Counted from the first letter of the stretch, positions 15,546-25,714 are shown. The stretch is DNA of 64,000 nucleotides from Ferdinandcohnia sp036962685 (GCF_036962685.1 NZ_JBALOP010000002.1:62001-126000), one strand, 5' to 3'. Translations and numbers: made by a program. Notes: generated by a model from the letters alone, not told the origin.

Positions 15546-16874
15546 TTGGGGAAAATTTATGTATTAGACACGAATGTATTACTGCAAGATCCTAGAGCAA
15601 TATTTTCATTTGAAGATAATGAGGTTGTTATACCCGCAGTAGTGTTAGAAGAGGTAGACTCAAAAAAACGTTATATGGATGAAATAGGTAGAAATGCGAG
15701 ACAAGTTTCAAAGCTTATCGATAATATGCGGCAAACAGGAAAACTACATGAAAGAATCCAATTGGAAACAGGGGGAAGCTTGCGGATTGAATTAAACCAC
15801 AGATCCTTTCATGAACTACAAGAAATCTTTGTTGAGAAAACAAATGATAACCGAATCTTAGCTGTCGCCAAAAATCTCTCATTAGAAGAACAATCTAAAG
15901 AAAATGGGAAACAGGTCATTTTAGTTAGTAAGGATGCATTAGTTCGTGTAAAAGCTGATGCATTAGGATTGCAATCTGAAGATTTTCTGAGTGATCGTGT
16001 TGTTGAGGTTGATCATATATATTCGGGGTTTCTCGAGATTTATATAAACCGTAGCCTTCTTGACGTCTTTTATGAAAAAGGTGAGCTTCATGTTACCGAG
16101 TTAGTTAATCACCCATTTTATCCAAATCAATTTATCTTATTAAAAGATGCGTTAGGGGGCTCATCTTCCGCTATTGGGATTGTCGATAAAACAGGTAAAG
16201 TGGTAAAGAAGCTTCATTTTAAACAGGATCATATATGGGGCATTAAGCCAAGAAATGTACAGCAAACCATGGCGTTTGAACTGTTATTAAGAGATGATAT
16301 TCCATTGGTGACGTTAATAGGCAAGGCTGGAACAGGTAAAACATTGCTAGCCCTAGCGGCCGGACTTATGCAAACAGAAGATTTAGGACAGTATAAAAAA
16401 CTGTTAGTTGCCCGCCCAATTGTTCCTGTTGGTAAAGATATTGGGTTCTTACCTGGCGAAAAACAGGAAAAGCTTAGGCCGTGGATGCAGCCAATCTTTG
16501 ATAATCTAGAATATTTATTTAATACGAAAAAGCCTGGTGAATTGGATGCCATTTTAGCTGGAATGGGCTCGATCGAGGTTGAGGCTCTAACCTATATTAG
16601 AGGCAGAAGCATACCGGAGCAATTTATCATCATTGATGAGGCTCAAAATTTAACCAAGCATGAAGTTAAGACGATACTCACTAGGGTTGGGGAAAAAAGT
16701 AAAATCGTGTTTATGGGAGATACTGAACAAATTGACCATCCTTATTTAGATGAATATAATAATGGGTTAACATATGTGGTAGAGAAGTTTAAGGACCAAA
16801 AAATTGCTGGCCATATTCGATTAGTAAAAGGAGAAAGGTCAGGACTTGCGCAATTAGCAGCTGATATTCTTTAA
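15546..16874 (+). CDS. phoH: PhoH family protein with N-terminal PIN domain
   Basis: 442 residues from TTG 15546, 7 nt after AGGAGG; a GTG at 15540 is too close to the ribosome binding site. N-terminal PIN domain (about 4-150) starts YVLDTNVLLQDP with the acidic residues expected of PIN nucleases. C-terminal PhoH ATPase (about 230-442) has Walker A GKAGTGKT at 259-266 and Walker B IIDEAQN. PIN-PhoH fusions are proposed RNA helicase-nucleases. This corresponds to ylaK of B. subtilis. A hairpin without a U run follows. Confidence 0.92.
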   Translation: MGKIYVLDTNVLLQDPRAIFSFEDNEVVIPAVVLEEVDSKKRYMDEIGRNARQVSKLIDNMRQTGKLHERIQLETGGSLRIELNHRSFHELQEIFVEKTNDNRILAVAKNLSLEEQSKENGKQVILVSKDALVRVKADALGLQSEDFLSDRVVEVDHIYSGFLEIYINRSLLDVFYEKGELHVTELVNHPFYPNQFILLKDALGGSSSAIGIVDKTGKVVKKLHFKQDHIWGIKPRNVQQTMAFELLLRDDIPLVTLIGKAGTGKTLLALAAGLMQTEDLGQYKKLLVARPIVPVGKDIGFLPGEKQEKLRPWMQPIFDNLEYLFNTKKPGELDAILAGMGSIEVEALTYIRGRSIPEQFIIIDEAQNLTKHEVKTILTRVGEKSKIVFMGDTEQIDHPYLDEYNNGLTYVVEKFKDQKIAGHIRLVKGERSGLAQLAADIL

Positions 16875-16881
16875 AAAACGA

Positions 16882-16925
16882 AGCCTGTCACGTTAAACTC
16901 TTTTAAAAAGAGTTGGTGACAGGCT
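16882..16925. terminator. Hairpin after phoH
   Basis: AGCCTGTCAC (16882-16891) pairs with GTGACAGGCT (16916-16925) around an inner AACTCTTTT/AAGAGTT stem. An A run precedes but no T run follows, so it would end minus-strand transcription better than plus-strand transcription. Confidence 0.6.
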
Positions 16926-16934
16926 ATGTTCTCA

Positions 16935-17097
16935 TGTCTAGCGCAAGCAGCCTAGCCCCTCTCTGGTCTAGCCAAGCCAATCCGTCAAAAAGGATAAAAG
17001 ACATTCTTCTAACCGGCTTTTCTAATGCTTGTCGGACTTGCACAGGACGTGGCAGTAGTTAGTAGACGTTCAACTTCAAGGCGCTTGCGCTTTTCTG
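16935..17097 (+). repeat. Family A repeat, copy A5 (long subtype)
   Basis: Begins TGTCTAGCGCAAGCAGCC and ends AAGGCGCTTGCGCTTTTC. It shares TTGTCGGACTTGCACAGGAC and GTGGCAGTA with A1. It ends 2 nt before the ylaL stop codon. Confidence 0.75.
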
Positions 17098-17099
17098 TA

Positions 17100-17597
17100 T
17101 TATTCAATAATAAAAGCAGTTATATTTTTTATAGGATTTTCGCGGTTTGAGCCATCCCCAAAATAAAAATGGACAGGACCATCTTCACGTAAAGGCTTAC
17201 CTTCTTTTGAAAAGCCAAGAACGGCATCATATGCTTCATTAAGTGGAATTGTTGTTTCTTGATCTTTTTGTACGACTTTTAAGTTAGTAGCTTCCTCAAA
17301 TGGTTCCGCATTTTTAATAAAATCCCTGAGAGGGATTCCAAATGTACCAGTTAATATTTTTTCCTTTAAAAACTTTTTCTCTGTCTTTAAAGTAGGGGGA
17401 TAAATCGCACCTTCACGGATTTCTCTATCCCAATGCATTGAAACCGATTTTGTGTATTCGCTTAAATCTTCATTAACGCTTTGATCTGATTCAAAATATG
17501 TAAGTAAATCGACTCTACGATCATCAAAAATCCACACACTAGGATCAAGTGTGATTTTAAACTTTGTTTTACCTTCAATCACAATAATTGAGTTCAT
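17100..17597 (-). CDS. ylaL: YlaL-like conserved Bacillus protein
   Basis: 165 residues without signal peptide or membrane segment, beginning MNSIIVIEGKTKFKITLDPS. Position between phoH (ylaK) and ylaN and its length fit YlaL. Some databases label homologues as a peptidyl-prolyl isomerase; I see nothing here that proves this. Function unknown. Confidence 0.65.
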   Translation of the reverse strand: MNSIIVIEGKTKFKITLDPSVWIFDDRRVDLLTYFESDQSVNEDLSEYTKSVSMHWDREIREGAIYPPTLKTEKKFLKEKILTGTFGIPLRDFIKNAEPFEEATNLKVVQKDQETTIPLNEAYDAVLGFSKEGKPLREDGPVHFYFGDGSNRENPIKNITAFIIE

Positions 17598-17809
17598 ACA
17601 AAATCATTCCTTTCAATCATATTATAGATGTTTTGAAACGGAATAGGAAGTATCGGAACCTCTATTGTTTATACTAGAGTACCAAATTTTTAATAAAATC
17701 CAATTTAAAGAGTAATAGTCTTATCTATTTATTCTTGCAATTTTACTGTATAAAGGTTAATATTTATAAATAGGATTAGGTATAGCTTCGGAAACGGAGG
17801 GGTTATAAA

Positions 17810-18091
17810 TTGACTTCAGAGATTTCGGTGAATCATCGTGAAAAAGCACTGTCTTTATTACAAGCTGATGCTGAAAAGATATTAAAACTAATTAAAGTTC
17901 AAATGGATAATTTAACAATGCCTCAATGTCCACTGTATGAAGAGGTACTTGATACACAAATGTTCGGATTATCCAGAGAAATAGATTTTGCAGTGAGATT
18001 AGGATTAATAGAGGGGCCTGAAGGAAAAGAGCTCCTAACCAAACTTGAGCGTGAATTATCCGTTCTTCATGAAGCTTCAATGCGAAAATAG
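17810..18091 (+). CDS. ylaN: UPF0358 protein YlaN
   Basis: 93-residue all-helical cytosolic protein with SLLQADAEKILKLIKVQM and the conserved CPLYEEVLDTQMFGLSREI. TTG start at 17810, 7 nt after GGAGGGG. In B. subtilis YlaN is conditionally essential and linked to iron homeostasis through interaction with Fur. It is followed by a strong terminator and then by ftsW. Confidence 0.93.
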   Translation: MTSEISVNHREKALSLLQADAEKILKLIKVQMDNLTMPQCPLYEEVLDTQMFGLSREIDFAVRLGLIEGPEGKELLTKLERELSVLHEASMRK

Positions 18092-18110
18092 GTAATCGAT
18101 AGATAAATCA

Positions 18111-18150
18111 ACTCAAATTATCCGCAACATTGGATAATTTGAGTTTTTTT
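18111..18150 (+). terminator. ylaN terminator
   Basis: ACTCAAATTATCC and GGATAATTTGAGT form a perfect 13-bp stem, followed by TTTTTT. Confidence 0.92.
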
Positions 18151-18328
18151 ATAAGAGAGGTTACTGCTTCTTTTATATTGCTTTTAAAAAAGCTTTTCAA
18201 GTGTAATTACTACAAAGCTCCCTTTTAATAGGTTGTAAGATTAGAAGAAAATACAGGATTTTTGCAATACAATCCGAAAAATATAGTACAATAAGTAATT
18301 ATATCCTGTATTTTAGAGGAAGATGCCG

Positions 18329-19543
18329 ATGCTTAAGAAAATTTTAAAATCATATGATTATACCCTGGTACTTGCTGTGTTTCTTTTATGTTCTTTCGGA
18401 CTCGTCATGGTCTATAGTGCAAGCATGGTCATTGCCTCAGCCCCTAAGTTTGGAGAAAATCCATCCTTCTTTTTTGACAGACAAAAAGTAGCTTTACTTG
18501 CTGGTACAGCTGCATTTTTCGTTACTATGATCTTACCTTATAAAATTTATGCAGCAAAACGACTTCTTCTTTTAATCGTTCTAGGTTCTGTAGCGATGCT
18601 TTTATTAGTATTTGTCATAGGACATACGGCAAATAATGCACAGAGTTGGATTATGGTAGGTGCAAGGGGGATTCAACCTTCAGAATTTACCAAGCTGAGC
18701 GTGATTATTTATCTTGCTGCTGTGTATTCAAAAAAACAAGCATATATCAACCAATTTGGAATAGCGGTCATGCCACCTATCATTTTTACCCTCTTAATAT
18801 GTATGACAGTAGCAATCCAACCTGACTTTGGGACAGCCTTTATTATAGGGTTAATTGCTTTAACCATTATTTTTTGTTCCGGTATGGGTCTTAAAAGCCT
18901 TGGTAAACTTATCTTACTTGGGTTTGTTACAGCGGTACTTTTATCGCCGTTACTATACATTTTATCAGGTGGGATCCTATCAGAGGGACGCATGGGACGT
19001 TTCTTAGGATTTATGAATCCTTTTGAAGATGAAAAGAATGGCTACCAACTAGTTAACTCCTATATTGCTTTAGGAGCAGGTGGATGGAAAGGCCTTGGGT
19101 TAGGACAGAGTATTCAAAAGTTTAATTACCTGCCAGAAGCCCATACAGATTTCATTATGGCAATAATTGCAGAAGAATTAGGTTTATTTGGAGTCTTATT
19201 TGTATTATTATTGTTAGCATATATTGTTTTTCGAGGATTCCTAATTGCAAGAAAATGTACAGACCCATTTGGAAGTTTACTTGCAATCGGCATTTCCTCC
19301 ATGATTGCCATTCAAACCTTTATTAACCTAGGAGGATTAACCGGGTTGATTCCAATCACGGGAGTTACATTACCATTTATTAGCTATGGGGGCTCATCCT
19401 TATTGTTATTAATGGCCTCTATGGGAATCTTAATTAATGTTTCAATGTTTACAAACTATCATTCCACGTATCGCACAAAAGAACAACAGCCACAAAATCA
19501 ACCGGCTCGTTCTTTTCAAAAAAACTATGTCTCTTATAGATAA
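18329..19543 (+). CDS. ftsW: Septal peptidoglycan glycosyltransferase FtsW
   Basis: 404 residues from the second ATG at 18329, 9 nt after AGAGG; the ATG at 18323 is only 3 nt away. A SEDS-family polytopic membrane protein with about ten helices, including the conserved GARGIQPSEFTKLSV loop, the large extracellular loop with PEAHTDFIMAIIAEELG, and GVTLPFISYGGSS near the C-terminus. It polymerises glycan strands with PBP2B at the septum. FtsW, SpoVE and RodA are similar; position between ylaN and pycA identifies FtsW. Confidence 0.93.
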   Translation: MLKKILKSYDYTLVLAVFLLCSFGLVMVYSASMVIASAPKFGENPSFFFDRQKVALLAGTAAFFVTMILPYKIYAAKRLLLLIVLGSVAMLLLVFVIGHTANNAQSWIMVGARGIQPSEFTKLSVIIYLAAVYSKKQAYINQFGIAVMPPIIFTLLICMTVAIQPDFGTAFIIGLIALTIIFCSGMGLKSLGKLILLGFVTAVLLSPLLYILSGGILSEGRMGRFLGFMNPFEDEKNGYQLVNSYIALGAGGWKGLGLGQSIQKFNYLPEAHTDFIMAIIAEELGLFGVLFVLLLLAYIVFRGFLIARKCTDPFGSLLAIGISSMIAIQTFINLGGLTGLIPITGVTLPFISYGGSSLLLLMASMGILINVSMFTNYHSTYRTKEQQPQNQPARSFQKNYVSYR

Positions 19544-19618
19544 AAAATATCTATATGTTGATGATAAAATGTATTATACTTTTTTAATAATTGTGTAATT
19601 TTTAGAAGGAGGATTTAT

Positions 19619-22600
19619 ATGGACAAGCGCATCAAGAAGGTTCTAGTTGCCAATCGAGGAGAAATTGCAATACGTGTTTTTAGGGCATGTACAGAGTTGC
19701 ATATTCGTACAGTTGCTATCTATTCCAAGGAAGATGCAGGCTCTTACCATCGCTATAAAGCGGATGAGGCCTATTTAGTTGGTGAAGGTAAGAAACCAAT
19801 TGATGCCTATTTGGATATTGAAGGAATTATTGAGATTGCAAAAGAAAATGATGTGGATGCTATTCATCCAGGTTATGGATTTTTATCTGAGAATATTGAC
19901 TTTGCAAGAAGATGTGAAGAAGAGAATATTATTTTCATCGGTCCTAACACTTCGCATTTAGATATGTTTGGTGACAAAGTAAAGGCAAGACATCAAGCAG
20001 AAAAAGCAGGAATTCCAGTGATTCCTGGTAGTGATGGGCCATTGAAAAGCTTAGAAGATGCTGTACGATTTGGTGAAGAATATGGCTATCCTGTCATAAT
20101 CAAGGCATCTCTTGGTGGTGGCGGACGTGGAATGCGTATTGTCCGTAACAAGGCTGGAATTAAAGAATCGTATGAACGTGCTAAATCAGAAGCTAAAGCT
20201 GCCTTTGGAAATGATGAGGTATATATTGAAAAGCTAATTGAAAATCCAAAACATATTGAAGTTCAAATTATCGGTGATAGGATGGGTAATATCGTTCATC
20301 TTTATGAGCGTGATTGCTCTGTTCAAAGACGTCATCAAAAAGTGGTTGAAGTAGCGCCAAGTGTTTCTTTATCGCAATCATTGCGCCAAGACATTTGCGA
20401 TGCTGCAGTTAAATTAATGAAAAATGTTCAGTATGTGAATGCTGGAACAGTTGAATTCCTTGTAGCGAATGATGAGTTCTATTTTATCGAAGTAAACCCA
20501 CGTGTACAGGTTGAACATACAATCACTGAAATGATTACTGGTATTGATATCGTTCAAACACAAATCCAGGTTGCTGAGGGTCATTCCTTGCATAGTAATG
20601 ATATTGGCATCCCAGCACAAGAAGATATTAAAACTCATGGCTATGCGATTCAATCCCGTGTAACAACAGAAGATCCATTAAATAATTTTATGCCTGATAC
20701 AGGTAAAATTAGCGCTTATCGAAGTGGTGGCGGATTTGGTGTTCGTCTAGACGCTGGAAACGGATTCCAAGGTGCAGTAATTACACCTTATTATGATTCA
20801 CTATTAGTTAAGCTATCAACACAAGCATTAACATTTGAGCATGCTGCATCCAAAATGGTCAGAAACTTGAAGGAATTCAGAATCCGTGGAATTAAAACAA
20901 ATATTCCTTTCTTAGAGAATGTTGTAAAGCATGAAAAATTCTTATCAGGTGAATATGATACCTCATTTATTGATTCATCACCTGAACTATTTATTTTCCC
21001 TAAACCAAAGGACCGCGGTACGAAGATGCTTTCCTATATTGGAACAGTCACAGTCAACGGTTTCCCTGGTGTTGAAAAGAAAAGAAAGCCAGTATTTGAT
21101 AAACCATTCTTACCTAAAGTAAGGCATGATGAGCCAATTCCTTCTGGCACAAAACAAATTTTAGATCAACATGGTCCTGAAGGAGTAGTGAATTGGGTAA
21201 AAGAACAAAAACAAGTTCTCTTTACTGATACAACATTCCGTGATGCTCACCAATCATTACTTGCAACCAGAATTAGAACGAATGATATAAAACAGATTGC
21301 AGATCCAACTGCAAGATTATTACCAGAATTATTCTCGCTTGAGATGTGGGGTGGAGCAACATTTGATGTGGCGTACCGCTTCTTAAACGAGGATCCATGG
21401 GAGCGTCTAGCAACATTACGTAAGCAAGCTCCAAATATCTTATTCCAAATGCTGCTTCGTGCATCAAATGCAGTTGGTTATAAAAACTATCCAGATAATT
21501 TGATCCGTGAGTTTGTAAAAGAATCTGCGGAGTCAGGGATTGATGTATTCCGCATCTTTGATAGTTTAAACTGGGTGAAAGGTATGACATTGGCGATTGA
21601 TTCTGTTCGTAACAATGGAAAAATCGCAGAAGCGGCTATTTGTTACACGGGTGACATTACTGATCCAACCCGTACAAAATATGATTTACAATATTACAAA
21701 GACCTAGCAAGAGAACTTGAGCATTCAGGTGCACATATTCTTGGAATCAAGGATATGGCAGGATTGCTTAAGCCTCAAGCAGCATATGCGTTAATCTCTG
21801 AGTTGAAGGAGACAGTTTCAATTCCAATTCACTTACACACGCATGATACAAGTGGGAATGGATTATTCACTTATGCAAAAGCGATTGAAGCTGGTGTTGA
21901 TATTGTCGACGTAGCGGTAAGCTCAATGGCAGGTCTAACATCTCAACCAAGTGCAAACTCATTATTATATGCATTAGAAGGAACTGAAAGAAAGCCCGAA
22001 CTTTCAGTAACAGCTTATGAAGAAATTGCCCGTTACTGGGAAGGTGTTCGTAAATATTATGTAGATTTCGAAAGTGGTATGAATGCACCACATACTGAAA
22101 TCTATCAGCACGAAATGCCTGGTGGACAATATAGTAACCTTCAACAGCAGGCAAAGGGGGTTGGCCTTGGCACAAGATGGGAAGAGGTTAAAGAAATGTA
22201 TCGTCGTGTAAATGATATGTTCGGCGATATTGTGAAAGTAACACCATCTTCTAAAGTAGTTGGGGATATGGCACTTTACATGGTGCAAAACAACCTAACT
22301 GAAGATGATATTTACGAAAGAGGAGAAACACTAGATTTCCCTGATTCTGTCGTAGAACTATTTGAAGGATATTTAGGCCAACCACATGGTGGATTCCCTA
22401 GAGAACTTCAACGTATCATTCTAAAGGGACGCGAGCCTCTTACAGTTCGTCCTGGAGAATTATTAGAGTCTGTTAATTTCAGTGATATAAAGGATACATT
22501 AACTCACAGCCTAAACCGTGATGTGACGAATAAAGATATGATTTCTCATGCGTTATATCCAAAGGTATTTATGGACTACCAAAAAATATTTGATCTATTT

Positions 22601-23059
22601 GGAAATATTTCAGTTTTAGATACACCGACCTTCCTTTATGGAATGAGACTTGGTGAGGAAATTGAAATAGAGATTGAACAAGGTAAGACATTGATTGTTA
22701 AACTTGTTTCAGTTGGTCAAGCTCAGCCAGATGGCACAAGGGTTGTCTATTTTGAATTGAATGGTCAGCCTCGTGAGGTGATTGTTAAGGATTCTAATAT
22801 CAAATCAACTGTTGTTGCAAAGCTAAAGGCAGATCGTGATAACGAAAACCATATCGGTGCGACAATGCCAGGTACAGTAATTAAAGTATTGGCAGAAAAA
22901 GGAGATAAGGTTAACAAAGGGGACCATCTGATGATCACAGAAGCAATGAAGATGGAAACTACTGTTCAAGCTCCATTCGCAGGTGTAGTAAAGGATATTC
23001 ACGTAGCAAATGGCGAAGCTATCCAAACGGGCGACCTTTTACTAGAACTAACAAAATGA
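19619..23059 (+). CDS. pycA: Pyruvate carboxylase
   Basis: 1146 residues, a full-length single-chain enzyme. The biotin carboxylase domain (about 1-455) has ATP-grasp motifs SLGGGGRGMRIV and YFIEVNPRVQVEHT. The carboxyltransferase TIM barrel (about 535-800) begins at FTDTTFRDAHQSLLATR, which includes metal-binding Asp. The C-terminal biotinyl domain has AMKM with biotinylated Lys1111. It makes oxaloacetate from pyruvate, feeding the TCA cycle next to the pyruvate dehydrogenase genes. AGAAGGAGG precedes the ATG. A strong terminator follows. Confidence 0.97.
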   Translation: MDKRIKKVLVANRGEIAIRVFRACTELHIRTVAIYSKEDAGSYHRYKADEAYLVGEGKKPIDAYLDIEGIIEIAKENDVDAIHPGYGFLSENIDFARRCEEENIIFIGPNTSHLDMFGDKVKARHQAEKAGIPVIPGSDGPLKSLEDAVRFGEEYGYPVIIKASLGGGGRGMRIVRNKAGIKESYERAKSEAKAAFGNDEVYIEKLIENPKHIEVQIIGDRMGNIVHLYERDCSVQRRHQKVVEVAPSVSLSQSLRQDICDAAVKLMKNVQYVNAGTVEFLVANDEFYFIEVNPRVQVEHTITEMITGIDIVQTQIQVAEGHSLHSNDIGIPAQEDIKTHGYAIQSRVTTEDPLNNFMPDTGKISAYRSGGGFGVRLDAGNGFQGAVITPYYDSLLVKLSTQALTFEHAASKMVRNLKEFRIRGIKTNIPFLENVVKHEKFLSGEYDTSFIDSSPELFIFPKPKDRGTKMLSYIGTVTVNGFPGVEKKRKPVFDKPFLPKVRHDEPIPSGTKQILDQHGPEGVVNWVKEQKQVLFTDTTFRDAHQSLLATRIRTNDIKQIADPTARLLPELFSLEMWGGATFDVAYRFLNEDPWERLATLRKQAPNILFQMLLRASNAVGYKNYPDNLIREFVKESAESGIDVFRIFDSLNWVKGMTLAIDSVRNNGKIAEAAICYTGDITDPTRTKYDLQYYKDLARELEHSGAHILGIKDMAGLLKPQAAYALISELKETVSIPIHLHTHDTSGNGLFTYAKAIEAGVDIVDVAVSSMAGLTSQPSANSLLYALEGTERKPELSVTAYEEIARYWEGVRKYYVDFESGMNAPHTEIYQHEMPGGQYSNLQQQAKGVGLGTRWEEVKEMYRRVNDMFGDIVKVTPSSKVVGDMALYMVQNNLTEDDIYERGETLDFPDSVVELFEGYLGQPHGGFPRELQRIILKGREPLTVRPGELLESVNFSDIKDTLTHSLNRDVTNKDMISHALYPKVFMDYQKIFDLFGNISVLDTPTFLYGMRLGEEIEIEIEQGKTLIVKLVSVGQAQPDGTRVVYFELNGQPREVIVKDSNIKSTVVAKLKADRDNENHIGATMPGTVIKVLAEKGDKVNKGDHLMITEAMKMETTVQAPFAGVVKDIHVANGEAIQTGDLLLELTK

Positions 23060-23063
23060 TCTC

Positions 23064-23104
23064 ATAGTGCCTCAAAGTAGAAAACTTTGAGGCACTATTT
23101 TTAT
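23064..23104 (+). terminator. pycA terminator
   Basis: ATAGTGCCTCAAAGT and ACTTTGAGGCACTAT form a 15-bp stem around AGAAA, followed by TTTTAT. Confidence 0.92.
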
Positions 23105-23106
23105 GC

Positions 23107-23138
23107 AAAAAAATAACCCGAGGGAGTACCCTCGGATT
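23107..23138 (-). terminator. ctaA terminator
   Basis: On the minus strand CCGAGGG, loop TAC, TCCCTCGG, then GTTATTTTTTT. It sits next to the pycA terminator in the convergent gap. Confidence 0.88.
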
Positions 23139-23145
23139 CCATGTT

Positions 23146-24123
23146 TTATTGAACTGTGATGGTTTGGTTTGAATTAATTGATTCCTCATTTGTTCTTTCT
23201 GCTTCAACCTTCAATGCCATTTCATTTTTCTTACTTCTTGAAGATAATAAAATAAAGTAACTAAAAACACCGAACAGGCAAGCGATAAATAAAGCATGTG
23301 CAAGTGCGACGAAAAGATTTAGGTCAGAGAATACAACAACTGCACCTGAAATGACTTGTAACGTAATTAACCCAAGTACAATCATCCAACCGTGATAGAG
23401 AACCTTTTCATGCTTATAATGCTTAAAAATACGAATAGCAAGCATTAGTACCCAGATAAACAATATACCTGCCAACATTCTGTGTCCCATTTGAACCCAC
23501 TCATGCATTTGTGTAGGAAGGCCAATATTGTTATATGTACAAACTGGCCAATCAGGACAAGCAAGAGAAGCGCCAACGTGTCGTACTAATGCACCAGTAT
23601 ATACAACAACTAAACTATATATCGTGATTGCGTAAAACTGAGTTCGTAGTTTTTTGTCAATTACGAGTGAATCAGCATCAAACTTCTTATCAACTTCAAA
23701 AATAAGCAAAGTCAATAGCAACACCGAAGCAAAGGATATGAGCGAAATTCCGAAATGAAGAGCTAGTACGATATCGGATTGTCCCCACATTACCGCTGCA
23801 GCACCAATCAGTCCTTGTAAAACCAAGAAAAAGAAAGATATAAATGCTAAAAATTTTGTTTCTCTAATGTGACCGATTGCTTTCCAGGCCCATATTGATA
23901 GAGCGAGAACTAAGATCCCAACAACCCCGGAAACGACCCGATGACTTAGTTCAACGACTAATTCAAAGGTAATTTCATCAGGGATTAACTGCCCGTGACA
24001 AAGTGGCCATGAATCTCCACAACCAGCCCCAGATTCTGTTTTTGTTACAAGTGCACCACCAAGCAGCACAAATAGCATACCGATTGTAGTTAGAACCGAT
24101 AACCATTTTAACGAACGGCTCAA
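23146..24123 (-). CDS. ctaA: Heme A synthase
   Basis: 325 residues, eight transmembrane helices, COX15/CtaA family. It oxidises heme O to heme A for the oxidase. Two repeats of the four-helix unit carry conserved His residues, including ELSHRVVSG and MGHRMLAG. The first external loop has the Cys pair in GAGCGDSWPLCHG and a second pair occurs in ASLACPDWPVC, as in bacterial CtaA. TTG start behind AAGGTGAT. It is divergent from ctaB across a 652-nt region. Confidence 0.95.
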   Translation of the reverse strand: MSRSLKWLSVLTTIGMLFVLLGGALVTKTESGAGCGDSWPLCHGQLIPDEITFELVVELSHRVVSGVVGILVLALSIWAWKAIGHIRETKFLAFISFFFLVLQGLIGAAAVMWGQSDIVLALHFGISLISFASVLLLTLLIFEVDKKFDADSLVIDKKLRTQFYAITIYSLVVVYTGALVRHVGASLACPDWPVCTYNNIGLPTQMHEWVQMGHRMLAGILFIWVLMLAIRIFKHYKHEKVLYHGWMIVLGLITLQVISGAVVVFSDLNLFVALAHALFIACLFGVFSYFILLSSRSKKNEMALKVEAERTNEESINSNQTITVQ

Positions 24124-24775
24124 AAAATCACCTTCTTAACTTGTTAGAACATATATTTTCTATTATTTAACTATATTTCTACGATATTCATCTTATCTAA
24201 ACAATAGATAAAATTCAAAGAAACGCTCTTTCTCGATATTACACAATTTACGAATTCTTTACAACCCACCTAAATTTGAAAAAAAATTTATTATTGTAGT
24301 AAAAAAGGTTGAATATTATGAAGGAGTTTGCTAGAAATAGATAGGAGGGAAGAATAAACTTTCGACAAGTACCTAAAAACATTAGATTAACACTATTATT
24401 ATAGTGCAAATAGTAATTATACCGCGGTTTTGTTATTGGCTTGAGGTCACAAAATAGTCATAAATTCTTAACGAAATGTTCACAAAAATGGTCGAAAATG
24501 TGATTTAATATACAGAAAGGGTAGTTTTTAATATAATTTATAATATCTACAGCATAACAACCTTGATAAGAAAAAATGGACTCATTTACATACCACTAAA
24601 CCCGAAAACGCTTTATATTAGTTATTGCGTTTTTTAAGACTGAAATAGGTACAAAATGGTAATGGGGTTTCGAAATGTGATTTACTACATAAATAATGAG
24701 GTTAAAAGAATCGCTGTACGCAATACAAGGTGATGTATTTGAAAGTAAGGTTCAATATAATAAGGAGGCTTCACG
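24124..24775. promoter_or_regulatory. ctaA-ctaB divergent regulatory region
   Basis: 652 AT-rich bases with no supported gene. They must hold promoters for both directions. Visible candidates: a perfect Spo0A box TTCGACA (24361-24367), a near match GGTCGAA (24490-24496), on the minus strand TTGTGAACATTTC near 24476-24488, similar to ResD sites, and a weak cre-like CGAAAACGCTTTAT (24603-24616, three mismatches). ctaA and ctaB-G are under ResD and CcpA control in B. subtilis. None of these sites is proven here. Confidence 0.4.
24361..24367 (-). promoter_or_regulatory. Candidate Spo0A box
   Basis: TTCGACA is the exact reverse complement of the TGTCGAA consensus. A 7-mer of this kind occurs by chance fairly often, so it matters only because of its place between two oxidase operons. 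Confidence 0.3.
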
Positions 24776-25714
24776 ATGACGACGACAAGGTCTGTACTTG
24801 GTACAGATGACAAAATACAAAATGAAGAAATTCGTGATCAGGAATATCGAACCACCGCCTATAAGGATTTCCTTGCACTTATTAAAATTGGGATTGTAAA
24901 TTCCAATTTAATAACAGCATTTACTGGTGTATGGCTTGCCCTGTTTTTTACAGGAAAAAGCTTTTTATCTGAGTTAGATATTGTCATATATACACTAATA
25001 GGCTCTGCACTTGTGATAGCTGGTTCCTGTGCGGTGAATAACTATTATGATCGAGATATTGATCACGTGATGGAACGTACTAAAGTACGTCCAACTGTAA
25101 CCGGTAAAATTAATCCTAATCATGTTTTAGTATTGGGAATAATACTCATACTAATAGGAACTGGATTTCTACTACTTACGACAGTTACTGCCGCAGTAAT
25201 TGGATTAATTGGAGTTTTCTCTTATATATATTTATATACAATCTGGTCAAAACGTAGATATACGATTAATACCGTAATTGGTAGTATATCTGGTGCTGTA
25301 CCGCCACTCATTGGTTGGGCAGCGATTGACCCAGACTTACACGTAATAGCGTGGCTCTTGTTTTTGATTATGTTTATTTGGCAACCGCCTCACTTTTTAG
25401 CACTTGCGATGAGACGCGTTGAAGAATACCGTGCGGCAGGAGTTCCAATGCTGCCTGTTGTTCATGGATTTGCAATGACAAAGAGGCAAATCATGATTTG
25501 GATTCTTTGCTTGCTTCCACTTCCTTTTTATATGTTTTCTTTAGGCGGCCTATTTGTTTTAATCGCAACACTCCTAAATATCGGATGGCTAGTACTCGGA
25601 ATTAGGGGATATAAAAGTGCGGATGATATCAAATGGGCAAAACAAATGTTTGTTTACTCACTTAACTACTTAACGATCATGTTTGTAACAATGATTATCG
25701 TTACATTAGTGTAA
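24776..25714 (+). CDS. ctaB: Protoheme IX farnesyltransferase (heme O synthase)
   Basis: 312 residues, UbiA-type prenyltransferase with about nine helices and an N-terminal cytosolic tail. The Asp-rich prenyl-diphosphate motif is in NNYYDRDIDHVMERT, followed by KVRPTVTG, and a second motif region has YTIWSKRRYTINTVIG. It attaches farnesyl to heme B to give heme O, the CtaA substrate. ATG behind AAGGAGG. First gene of the cta operon. Confidence 0.96.
   Translation: MTTTRSVLGTDDKIQNEEIRDQEYRTTAYKDFLALIKIGIVNSNLITAFTGVWLALFFTGKSFLSELDIVIYTLIGSALVIAGSCAVNNYYDRDIDHVMERTKVRPTVTGKINPNHVLVLGIILILIGTGFLLLTTVTAAVIGLIGVFSYIYLYTIWSKRRYTINTVIGSISGAVPPLIGWAAIDPDLHVIAWLLFLIMFIWQPPHFLALAMRRVEEYRAAGVPMLPVVHGFAMTKRQIMIWILCLLPLPFYMFSLGGLFVLIATLLNIGWLVLGIRGYKSADDIKWAKQMFVYSLNYLTIMFVTMIIVTLV

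Noticed and set aside
24603..24616. cre site upstream of ctaB as a separate feature
   Set aside because: CGAAAACGCTTTAT has three mismatches to the consensus, including the terminal CA; kept only as a remark in the regulatory region.
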